Positions 1 to 6,016 of a stretch of DNA of 6,064 nucleotides are shown here, in pieces. The DNA is from Sediminibacterium sp. (GTDB lineage Bacteria > Bacteroidota > Bacteroidia > Chitinophagales > Chitinophagaceae). The notes under the pieces are model-generated. The model saw only the letters and a program-made list of their open reading frames with translations. It had not been told where the DNA came from and did not search any database. A program made the position numbers and the translations under genes. The stretch covers positions 1-6,064 of the forward strand of contig JAOASV010000266.1 of assembly GCA_030158535.1 (NCBI GenBank), written 5' to 3'. Each line of letters begins with the position of its first letter. The stretch's first letter is position 1.

Positions 1-65
1 CTGTAAAGTCTGCAACGACAGCTACCAATACAGCTACCAAAACATTTAAGATAGCAAGAAAATAA
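1..65 (+). CDS. Possible 3' end of a plus-strand gene (partial, product unknown)
   Basis: Reading from base 3, the plus strand is open from the window edge to a TAA at 63-65 and encodes VKSATTATNTATKTFKIAR followed by a final lysine. The Thr/Ala-rich run and basic end could be a natural C-terminus. An 11-base direct repeat (18-28 and 30-40) has a 12-base period, so it keeps frame and gives TATN-TATK. The gene would be convergent with the FISUMP gene, with only five bases between the stops. Twenty codons are too few to identify a family, and a chance open stretch of this length is quite possible. The minus strand here has no plausible start, which mildly favours this reading. Confidence 0.35.
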   Translation, partial: VKSATTATNTATKTFKIARK

Positions 66-70
66 GTTTC

Positions 71-844
71 TTAATCTCTTATACAGCGTACACTAAATCC
101 TGCAAGTCTGTTGTTGTTTGAAACCGTGTATGTACTTGGTGGAAAAACGACGTATGCTCTAGCAAATGTTGCATCGGAGTAATCACTAGACCAATAATGA
201 TGCCCAGAACCTCTATCCGTAATATTACCAGTTTGATAAGCTAAATAACCGGCAGGATGTATTTTTAACACCGAAGTAAAATTTCCAGCATAACCATTTG
301 TATTTCTAACTGCATTCCACTCTGTTAAATTAGGTATACGCCAACCGGGTCCTAACTCAATGGTACAAGGGTCATTAGCAGGTTGCCAATCTTGCGTTGG
401 CTGCGTTCCGGAAGACGTCCATGCTGTTGGCGTTCTGGTAGTTCCAGCATATCTATAGCCTTTTTTATAATTAAATTGCCAGTACCAACCACTTGCATTA
501 TCCGTAGCATCTGTTGCACTACTTGCTTCGTTTGTAGCACCTAAATTTGAAGTGATCCAACATTTACTGGCACCACTTATAGTCGTTAATACTGTTTTGT
601 ATGTAACTGTTTTTGCAACGGGTGCAACGCCAGCAGTAGTTACGTGATTGATCGTAATATCATCTCCACAAACAAATGTTTTTGTTTTTTTGCCACTATT
701 TTCAAGACCTTCACCTGTACCAACTTTACCGTTGGTATTCACATAGGTAGTTGGAATGGCACTTATTTTTCCATTGATGGTTAATTGTGCATTAACAGTG
801 CTGAACGAAAAAAATAAAACAAGAATACAAATAAGTGCACGCAT
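71..844 (-). CDS. Secreted FISUMP-domain protein (C-type-lectin-like)
   Basis: Encodes 257 residues. Residues 1-20 form a signal peptide (short basic start, hydrophobic core, VNAQ cleavage region). After a short N-terminal region (about 21-80), residues 81-257 match the pattern of the Fibrobacter succinogenes major paralogous domain (FISUMP): CWITSNLGA at 95-103, GWYWQFN at 119-125, RTPTAW at 137-142, DWQPANDPC at 152-160, GPGWRIP at 165-171 then EW, AGYLA at 198-202, RGSGHHYWSS at 211-220, and the closing GFSVRCIRD at 249-257. Cys95, Cys160 and Cys254 lie in conserved blocks and may form disulfides. The family is thought to share the C-type-lectin-like fold of formylglycine-generating-enzyme and DUF1566 proteins; its role is mostly unknown but often surface-associated. 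The ATG lies 10 bases after the stop of the tail-fibre-like gene, so it is probably the last gene of that operon. No T9SS sorting tail is present, so surface delivery is unexplained. Family is firm; a binding or adhesive role is inferred. Confidence 0.92.
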   Translation of the reverse strand: MRALICILVLFFSFSTVNAQLTINGKISAIPTTYVNTNGKVGTGEGLENSGKKTKTFVCGDDITINHVTTAGVAPVAKTVTYKTVLTTISGASKCWITSNLGATNEASSATDATDNASGWYWQFNYKKGYRYAGTTRTPTAWTSSGTQPTQDWQPANDPCTIELGPGWRIPNLTEWNAVRNTNGYAGNFTSVLKIHPAGYLAYQTGNITDRGSGHHYWSSDYSDATFARAYVVFPPSTYTVSNNNRLAGFSVRCIRD

Positions 845-854
845 AAATTATCTA

Positions 855-3800
855 TTAATAATAATAATCAAACTGAATTCTATCACTTAGTGTTAAACTA
901 TAATTAGCATTACTTGCAGGCACATAAGTAAGTGTAGTGCCTACCAAGGTATAAGCACTATTGCTAATTCTTACACCATTAATAAACATTTTTAGTTTAC
1001 TATTTACTGATTTTGTTTGCGTTAATGTAAACACTGTTTGCGAAGCAGTTGCAGTAAACTCATCAGATACTTCTCTTACCAAAGAATAATCGGTACCATT
1101 AACGGCAGCAGTAACAGCACTAGTTCCATTTCCTTTTACAATACCTGTAATCGTTCCAACGCCTGTTCCCCCATTTGCAACGGCAACAATGCCCGTTAAT
1201 TTACTAGCTGCTAAGCTTGCAATTTTTGCATTCGTGATAGAGCCATCTGCAATTGCAGTAGTAGCAATAGCTGCGTCTACATATGTTTTAACCGCGTTTT
1301 GGGTTGGAAACAAAATATCACTAGTACCAAGCGTTGTTATAGCAGATTTATTAGCCGTATTTTCTTTTACATCCAATGCCGCTTGTGTTAATGTGCTAAT
1401 GGGTTTATTTAAATCGGTGGTATTGTCTACGTTGTTTAGTGCTAAATTAGTTTTAGCAGCGGATACTGTACTAGCTCCCGTACCTCCATTTGCTACTGGA
1501 ACAACGCTTGTTATTTTTGAAGCGCTTACACTTACAATTTTTGCGTCAGTAATAGAACCATCTGCAATAGCAGTGGTTGCAATTGCTGCGTCTACATATG
1601 TTTTAACTGCTTTTTGCGTTGGAAATAAAATATCGCTGTTACCAAGTGTTGTATTTGCAGATTTGTTGGCTGTATTTTCTTTGTTATTAAGTGCAGCCTG
1701 CGTTAGTGTGCTAATAGGTTTATTTACATCGGTAGTGTTGTCAACATTGTTAAGGGCTAAACTTGTTTTAGCAGCAGCTACGGTACTTCCACCTGTACCG
1801 CCATTTGCTACAGGTAATACACCTGTAATTTTTGATGCACTTACACTTACGATTTTAGCATCGGTGATAGAAGCATCTGCAATGGTTGCTCCAGCTACTG
1901 CAGCATCTACATAGGTTTTATTGGCAGCATCTGTTCCTGTTGCTGGTTGATCGGTGAGTGTTATTTTTTTTGTGGCAGCAATGGTTACATTGCCCACAAC
2001 TGTCCCGCCATCTAATCTTAAATAACGCGCATCGGTGGATGCTTGATTGGCCGTAATTTCTCTCCACACAGAACCATCATAAATAAATGTTCTACCGTTA
2101 TTTGATGTTGTAGGATCTGAAGAAACAATATAGATATTACTATTTGCAGGTGTTGGCACCGTTGCAGAAAAATCACCTCCATTATACACACCCGTATACG
2201 TTAAACTTAAGGTTAATGCTAGATCACCATTTGCATCTGGAGCAACACCATTCACTTTTTTAATTGCTCCGGCCACATCATTAATAGGAATGGTTGCAGT
2301 TGTTGTAAACTGAGACGCGCCAGCCTTTACATATCCACTAGAGAGCGTTCCAGATCCGGTGCCTCCATTTGCAACGGCAACTATGCCCGTTAATTTTGAT
2401 GCCGCCATACCTACAATTTTTACATCTGTAATAGATCCATCTGCTATTGTAACACCTGCTACTGCTGCATCTACATATGTTTTAACCGCGTTTTGGCTAG
2501 GAAACAAAACGTCACTTGTACCGAGTGTGGTGGTAGCAGATTTGTTAGCCGAATTTTCTTTTACATCCAAAGCAGCTTGTGTTAGTGTGCTAATGGGTTT
2601 ATTTAAATCGGTGGTGTTGTCTACATTGTTAAGCGCTAAATTGGTTTTAGCAGCAGCGATAGTACTTGCTCCGGTACCACCATTTGCTACTGGAACAACG
2701 CCGGTTAATTTACTCGCACTTACACTTAATATTTTTGCATCTGTAATAGAACCATCTGCTACAGCTGTTGTTGCAATAGCTGCATCTACATAGGTTTTAA
2801 CCGCATTTTGTGTAGGAAATAAAACGTCACTTGTACCGAGCGTTGTGGTAGCAGATTTGTTAGCCGCATTTTCTTTTAGATCAAGTGCAGCCTGAGTAAG
2901 TATGCTTATTGGTTTATTTACATCTGTTGTATTGTCTACATTATTGAGTGCTAAATTTGTTTTAGCAGCAGCAATAGTGCTTGCACCAGTACCACCATTT
3001 GCTACAGGAACAACACCGGTTAATTTAATCGCACTTACACTAACAATTTTTGCATCTGTAATAGAACCGTCCGACACAGCCGTTGAAGCAACCGCTGCAT
3101 CTACATATGTTTTAACCGCGTTTTGCGTAGGAAATAAAACATCACTTGTGCCTAGTGTAGTAGTAGCAGATTTATTGGTACTGTTTTCTTTTAGATCCAA
3201 AGCAGCCTGCGTTACTGTGCTTATTGGTTTATTTACATCTGTTGTATTGTCTACATTGTTAAGTGCTAAATTGGTTTTTGCGCCAGCAATAGTACTTGCA
3301 CCAGTACCACCATTTGCTACAGGAACCACACCTGTTAATTTAGTGGCACTTACACTAACAATTTTTACATCTGTAATAGAACCGTCCGACACAGCCGTTG
3401 AAGCAACCGCTGCATCTACATAGGTTTTAACCGCGTTTTGCGTAGGAAATAAAATATCGCTAGTACCGAGCGTTGTGGTAGCAGATTTGTTAGCCGCATT
3501 TTCTTTTAAATCAAGATCAGATTGACTTACGGTATTTGACAACAAATTGGTTATTGTTGACTCCTTAACATAAGGCAGAAGCATTGAGGCAGTATCACTA
3601 ATGCTTAGCTTCCCATTAATTGTTGTAACAACCAAAGGATTCATTTTTGCGAGTGTAACTGCACCATTTGCAATAGAAGGTGCAGGATAGTTTCCAGTTA
3701 AATCACCAGCGGCAGGGCCAACAGGCTCTGCAGATAAGGCAAAAGGAACACTTTGTAATTGATTCATGCCTACAAGTGTAAAATTGCTTGCACCGTTTGG

Positions 3801-4127
3801 ATCAATTTCTAATTTAATATACTTTTTTCCTGTAGCCCAGTTAATGGAAGCAATGGTTCCAATAACATTAACACCACCTGGAGCCCCAATTACAATCGTA
3901 AACAAACCAACATAGTTAGTTGCAACTGTTTTTGTTTCTTGATAGGTCAATAGACCATTAGCAGCACTATCAATAATGGATAAACGTACTGTTATAGAAT
4001 GCGTTGATATAGGCTCCCCACTTGCATTTCGGGCAATTCCTTGGTAATTTAATTGTTGCGGTATTTGTGCTATCGCCGAAGCAACAAAAACAAACATACC
4101 TAGCATTAAAATATACTTTTTTATCAT
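855..4127 (-). CDS. Repetitive secreted tail-fibre-like protein, putative surface fibre or adhesin
   Basis: Encodes 1090 residues. Residues 1-21 are a signal peptide ending in SAIAQ. Residues 22-134 form the conserved N-terminal domain of Bacteroidota tail-fibre-like proteins: PQQLNYQGIAR at 23-33, YQE at 62-64, GLF at 74-76, KKYIKLEID at 101-109 and QLQSVPFALSAE at 123-134. A tail-fibre collar motif follows (GDLTGNYPAPSIANGAVT, 141-158). Residues about 207-989 carry seven repeat units with markers TYVDA, SITDAKI, KLTGVVPVANGGTG and NNVDNTTDVNKPIS, broken by a distinct segment (about 593-733) with phage-fibre phrases such as KVNGVAPDANGDL and YLRLDGGTV. Residues 1017-1090 form a C-terminal beta-rich domain with FINGVRISN (1048-1056) and the end DRIQFDYYY. 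The start ATG overlaps the upstream TGA, which fixes the start and suggests translational coupling. There is no T9SS sorting tail or lipobox. The family resemblance is strong; adhesion is inferred, and attachment to a real phage is unlikely given the signal peptide and absence of phage genes. Confidence 0.93.
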   Translation of the reverse strand: MIKKYILMLGMFVFVASAIAQIPQQLNYQGIARNASGEPISTHSITVRLSIIDSAANGLLTYQETKTVATNYVGLFTIVIGAPGGVNVIGTIASINWATGKKYIKLEIDPNGASNFTLVGMNQLQSVPFALSAEPVGPAAGDLTGNYPAPSIANGAVTLAKMNPLVVTTINGKLSISDTASMLLPYVKESTITNLLSNTVSQSDLDLKENAANKSATTTLGTSDILFPTQNAVKTYVDAAVASTAVSDGSITDVKIVSVSATKLTGVVPVANGGTGASTIAGAKTNLALNNVDNTTDVNKPISTVTQAALDLKENSTNKSATTTLGTSDVLFPTQNAVKTYVDAAVASTAVSDGSITDAKIVSVSAIKLTGVVPVANGGTGASTIAAAKTNLALNNVDNTTDVNKPISILTQAALDLKENAANKSATTTLGTSDVLFPTQNAVKTYVDAAIATTAVADGSITDAKILSVSASKLTGVVPVANGGTGASTIAAAKTNLALNNVDNTTDLNKPISTLTQAALDVKENSANKSATTTLGTSDVLFPSQNAVKTYVDAAVAGVTIADGSITDVKIVGMAASKLTGIVAVANGGTGSGTLSSGYVKAGASQFTTTATIPINDVAGAIKKVNGVAPDANGDLALTLSLTYTGVYNGGDFSATVPTPANSNIYIVSSDPTTSNNGRTFIYDGSVWREITANQASTDARYLRLDGGTVVGNVTIAATKKITLTDQPATGTDAANKTYVDAAVAGATIADASITDAKIVSVSASKITGVLPVANGGTGGSTVAAAKTSLALNNVDNTTDVNKPISTLTQAALNNKENTANKSANTTLGNSDILFPTQKAVKTYVDAAIATTAIADGSITDAKIVSVSASKITSVVPVANGGTGASTVSAAKTNLALNNVDNTTDLNKPISTLTQAALDVKENTANKSAITTLGTSDILFPTQNAVKTYVDAAIATTAIADGSITNAKIASLAASKLTGIVAVANGGTGVGTITGIVKGNGTSAVTAAVNGTDYSLVREVSDEFTATASQTVFTLTQTKSVNSKLKMFINGVRISNSAYTLVGTTLTYVPASNANYSLTLSDRIQFDYYY
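1161..1925 (-). repeat. Tail-fibre-like repeat block B, three units, 315-base period
   Basis: In the C-terminal half of the protein (about residues 735-989) the TYVDA valine lies at residues 740, 845 and 950, again exactly 105 residues apart. The first of these units is a hybrid: its TYVDA follows GTDAANK instead of FPTQNAVK. The last ends at VANGGTGVG and runs into the C-terminal domain. Units differ from block A by scattered, often silent, changes, so this block looks older or independently drifted. Confidence 0.9.
1926..2349 (-). other. Non-repeat module interrupting the fibre repeat array
   Basis: This covers about residues 593-734 of the 1090-residue protein. It replaces the second half of a standard repeat (NNVDNTTD to TQNAVK) and makes the distance between neighbouring TYVDA markers 188 rather than 105 residues, a gain of exactly 83. 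It holds KVNGVAPDANGDLALTL, a segment with IYIVSSDPTTSNNGRTFIYDGSVWRE, then YLRLDGGTVVGNVTI and DQPATGTDAANKTYVDA. These phrases are typical of phage tail-fibre and Bacteroidota fibre-like proteins. It may be a separate folded domain in the shaft; that is inference. Confidence 0.7.
2350..3509 (-). repeat. Tail-fibre-like repeat block A, four units, 315-base period
   Basis: In the N-terminal half of the 1090-residue protein (about residues 207-592), the valine codon of the TYVDA marker falls at residues 237, 342, 447 and 552, giving an exact 105-residue (315-base) spacing each time. A full unit runs NKSATTTLGTSD, FPTQNAVKTYVDA, SITDAKI, KLTGVVPVANGGTG, ALNNVDNTTDVNKPIS, TQAALDLKEN. The fourth unit departs from the pattern after VANGGTG, where the non-repeat segment begins. 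The first two units are nearly identical at the base level, which suggests duplication. Confidence 0.92.
4124..4127 (-). other. ATGA start-stop overlap, probable translational coupling
   Basis: On the minus strand the ATG of the fibre-like gene (4127-4125) shares two bases with the TGA of the 187-residue gene (4126-4124). Such overlaps commonly couple translation and support co-expression of the two proteins. The bases before the ATG (AAAGAAAGACA on the minus strand) are purine-rich, with a possible weak ribosome-binding AAAGA. Confidence 0.8.
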
Positions 4128-4687
4128 TGTCTTTCTTTTATGATTTTAAATGCGCCTGATTTTATTTTTTCTCCGTTTGTATTTTCAAGTACCAACTTAA
4201 TATAATAGACGCCGGCGCTTAATCTGGTTAAGTCTGTTTTTTCGATGAGTTGATAGCCAATTTTATCTATACTCGTTGTGCTTAAAATTTTACCTTCTTG
4301 GGTAACAAGCTGAAACATTAATTTACCAACAGCAAATGTTTGAATATTAATGGTAACGATACCAACTGCAGGTATAGGATATATAATAACTTCTTTAGTA
4401 AGCCAAGTAGGTTTATTTGGCTTATATAATTTATCAAAAGGTTGTAAAACGCCACTAGTAACGTTCCAAAAAGCTCCCACCTGATTACTTGGAGAACCGT
4501 TTCTGGCAAAATAAGTATCAATAATGGTGGCTTCCCCAACACTCCAATCAATAATGTAAGAGCTAGAGACGGTTCCAGTACCGCCACTTGTATTTAAAAT
4601 TAAGGGGCTTGCTGGAGGAATTACAATTTGGGCAAAAGCATTAATGTAGAAAAAGGAGATAAAAGAAAAGATTAAAAGTTTTAGCAT
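4124..4687 (-). CDS. Secreted protein with type IX secretion (Por) sorting domain
   Basis: Encodes 187 residues. Residues 1-20 are a signal peptide (MLKLLIFSF core, NAFAQ cleavage region). Residues 21-90 carry SGGTG at 34-38, DWSVGE at 47-52 and SGVLQPF at 78-84, a pattern seen in many short Bacteroidota secreted proteins of unknown function that end in a T9SS tail. Residues about 100-187 look like a type A T9SS C-terminal sorting domain: YPIPA at 103-107 (the family usually has YPNPA), TDLTRLSAGVYYIKL at 151-165 and AFKIIKERQ at 179-187. In this family the tail directs the protein through the outer membrane and is then removed, often with lipid anchoring; this is family knowledge. It is the first gene of the presumed operon, and its TGA overlaps the ATG of the fibre-like gene. 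Apart from the tail no functional domain is recognised. It could be a partner or anchor for the fibre protein, which is inference only. Confidence 0.9.
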   Translation of the reverse strand: MLKLLIFSFISFFYINAFAQIVIPPASPLILNTSGGTGTVSSSYIIDWSVGEATIIDTYFARNGSPSNQVGAFWNVTSGVLQPFDKLYKPNKPTWLTKEVIIYPIPAVGIVTINIQTFAVGKLMFQLVTQEGKILSTTSIDKIGYQLIEKTDLTRLSAGVYYIKLVLENTNGEKIKSGAFKIIKERQ

Positions 4688-4779
4688 ACACGAAACTTTT
4701 AGATGATGCTATGCAGCAAAACAAAAGAAGTGAGGCTAAAATATTTTTTTAATGATAGATTAAATTATTTTCTATGTCG

Positions 4780-4787
4780 CAAAGCTA
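4780..4787 (-). promoter_or_regulatory. Candidate -7 promoter element of the three-gene operon
   Basis: The minus strand reads TAGCTTTG, an exact match to the Bacteroidota -7 consensus TAnnTTTG. Transcription would begin near 4774 and give a leader of roughly 85 bases before the ATG at 4687. No good TTTG or TTG -33 element lies at the usual spacing; the nearest TTG is about 30 bases upstream. That weakness could mean an activator is needed. An 8-base match with two free positions can arise by chance in AT-rich DNA. Confidence 0.45.
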
Positions 4788-4789
4788 TA

Positions 4790-4801
4790 ATTACATGTAA
4801 T
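4790..4801. promoter_or_regulatory. 12-base perfect palindrome ATTACATGTAAT, possible operator
   Basis: The palindrome lies two bases upstream of the TAGCTTTG element, where a regulator would overlap the promoter spacer. Its ATTACAT half recurs in the leader of the AraC-type gene. It has no loop, so an RNA hairpin is unlikely and a protein-binding site is more plausible. AraC proteins usually bind direct rather than inverted repeats, so assignment to the neighbouring regulator is uncertain. Confidence 0.4.
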
Positions 4802-4823
4802 ATTCATATATTTTCCGCAACAA

Positions 4824-5870
4824 TTAGTGATCTAGAGAATCTATAAATTCGGTGGGTGATTGTTTTTTAAATTTAGCAAATGCTTTGTACATGGTCTGTC
4901 TAGACCCAAAGCCAGACATTTTTGCCAACGCCTCAATGGTATATTCTTGGTGCTTTCGATCTCGTAATAGTTCTACTAAATAATCAACCCTACTTTTGTT
5001 GATCAAATCGGCAAAACCAAGGCCTGTATTCTTTTTAATAAAAGCGGTGACAATGATTTTGTTTGAGTCTAAATCAACTGACAAATTTTCGATACTAGCT
5101 TTTTCTTTTAAATAAAAGTGAGACGTATAAAACGCCACTTCAAAACTGTCTTTTGAGATTTCAACCTTGTTAACATCACTTAAATCGTAATGATACCATG
5201 GCGCATTGATACTATGAGGTCTATAAAGAACGCCTAAAACTAAAAATACAGGAAGGGTATGCGTCGAATAGACCCCTTTGGTGTACTCATGAATAGGGAG
5301 TGTATTTTCAAAAATATACAGTAGGAAACCGAATATCATGAGTGTGGTCCAAAAACGCAGTGGCTTATAAAATTGATTCTTTTGTTTTTCGAAAAAACTT
5401 GTCTTAATAATAAAGCCACAAAAAAATAAAAAATAAGCGGCTAGTAGTATAATTCGAAATATTTTTAAATACAAATTAGTGGTTGATGCAACCGCGTAAA
5501 ACTGAAAAGCATCGGTATGTAAGAAATAATTGGTGTTGGGTGTAGCGTATATAGATACTAGTACTGATCCTACAACAACAGTTAGACCTTCTCCAATAAA
5601 AACCCAGGTTGGTATTTTATAGGCATATAAGATGAGTGCAATGTTTAGCACAAACATAGGCATGATATCAATGAGTAGCCTAACAATAGATAATTCTAAC
5701 TCTGATAAATGCCCTATAAATAATAAGAGATTTACAATACTTGCAAACATCAGGAGCCCAATAAATTGAACTTTAAGCAATACAGAATGCTTAAAATTTT
5801 TGGTAACCTCCAGAATTGAAAAAATGGTTATAAATACAAATGAGAAGTACAAATAGGGGGAAAAACTCAT
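4824..5870 (-). CDS. Membrane-bound AraC-family transcriptional regulator
   Basis: Encodes 348 residues. The N-terminal two thirds contain about seven hydrophobic segments likely to be membrane helices (near 3-20, 31-53, 62-83, 89-108, 133-156, 171-188 and 204-216). A linker (about 220-245) leads to a C-terminal AraC/XylS-type DNA-binding domain (about 246-348). The first helix-turn-helix is rather divergent (around 256-282, then GFADLINKSRVDYLVELL at 285-302); the second is clear (YTIEALAKMSGFGSRQTMY at 310-328, then KAFAKFKKQSPTEFI). This layout, a 7TM-like sensor fused directly to an AraC domain, recurs in Bacteroidota. By inference it senses a signal in or at the inner membrane and controls transcription directly. 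No ligand is predictable. The ATG at 5870 is followed at once by the first membrane segment, and no strong Shine-Dalgarno is seen. It lies 136 bases before the three-gene operon on the same strand with no clear terminator, so it may regulate it or be partly co-transcribed. Confidence 0.92.
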   Translation of the reverse strand: MSFSPYLYFSFVFITIFSILEVTKNFKHSVLLKVQFIGLLMFASIVNLLLFIGHLSELELSIVRLLIDIMPMFVLNIALILYAYKIPTWVFIGEGLTVVVGSVLVSIYATPNTNYFLHTDAFQFYAVASTTNLYLKIFRIILLAAYFLFFCGFIIKTSFFEKQKNQFYKPLRFWTTLMIFGFLLYIFENTLPIHEYTKGVYSTHTLPVFLVLGVLYRPHSINAPWYHYDLSDVNKVEISKDSFEVAFYTSHFYLKEKASIENLSVDLDSNKIIVTAFIKKNTGLGFADLINKSRVDYLVELLRDRKHQEYTIEALAKMSGFGSRQTMYKAFAKFKKQSPTEFIDSLDH

Positions 5871-5897
5871 AAAAAGAAATACGCTTGGTGGATGGTA

Positions 5898-5912
5898 TTA
5901 CATAAAATGTAA
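5898..5912. promoter_or_regulatory. Inverted repeat TTACAT-AAA-ATGTAA in the leader of the AraC-type gene
   Basis: Six-base perfect arms with a three-base centre lie 28 bases upstream of the regulator's ATG. The left side, ATTACAT, is identical to the left half of the palindrome at 4790-4801. This could be an autoregulatory operator, or a weak AU-rich hairpin in the mRNA leader. AT-rich dyads of this size are common by chance, so the call rests mainly on the shared sequence. Confidence 0.35.
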
Positions 5913-5962
5913 ATATCCTCGAGAACGGACATCTTTGTTTTATTATTATGACATAATAGAGT

Positions 5963-5992
5963 CAAAATTTGTAACAATCAATGAGTTACAAA
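5963..5992 (-). promoter_or_regulatory. Candidate promoter of the AraC-type gene
   Basis: On the minus strand TTTG (5992-5989) is followed after 18 bases by AAATTTTG (5970-5963), one mismatch from the Bacteroidota TAnnTTTG -7 element; the usual spacing is about 19. Transcription would start near 5957, leaving a leader of roughly 87 bases. The -33 element lies inside one arm of the inverted repeat at 5967-5993. A sigma70-like TTGACT also sits here but lacks a well-placed -10 partner. Confidence 0.3.
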
Positions 5993-5993
5993 T
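5967..5993. terminator. Inverted repeat with 9-base arms: weak terminator or operator
   Basis: Perfect arms ATTTGTAAC and GTTACAAAT are separated by nine bases. On the minus strand the repeat begins 24 bases after the stop of the gene at the window edge, and its second arm runs directly into TTTG, so it could be a weak intrinsic terminator. The stem has only two G-C pairs and the T tract is short. It also overlaps the candidate promoter of the AraC-type gene, so it could instead be a regulator binding site. The sequence does not decide between these. Confidence 0.4.
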
Positions 5994-6016
5994 GATAATC
6001 AATAAGTTATGCTATG

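Noticed and set aside
352..540. 62-codon minus-strand open frame
   Set aside because: It is an out-of-frame shadow inside the FISUMP gene, whose own frame has clear family motifs throughout.
1189..1914. 241-codon open frame on the plus strand
   Set aside because: It is exactly antisense to the fibre repeat block and shows the same 105-codon periodicity. Lack of stops follows from the repeat codon composition, and there is no independent protein signature.
2359..3423. Two further plus-strand open frames (2359-2793 and 2902-3423)
   Set aside because: These are also antisense images of repeat units, with the same repeated phrases, and no start context or family match.
1161..3509. CRISPR array or non-coding satellite
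   Set aside because: The 315-base period is in frame with a single long open reading frame, and differences between units preserve the protein.
855..4127. Prophage or phage tail operon
   Set aside because: The repeat protein is phage-fibre-like, but it has a signal peptide and the Bacteroidota-specific N-terminal domain, and no other phage structural, lysis or integrase gene is present.
4318..4587. 89-codon minus-strand open frame
   Set aside because: It is an out-of-frame shadow inside the T9SS-tailed gene.
4802..4823. Intrinsic terminator after the AraC-type gene
   Set aside because: No GC-rich stem followed by a T tract is visible downstream of the stop at 4824; the only symmetry nearby is the loopless palindrome at 4790-4801.
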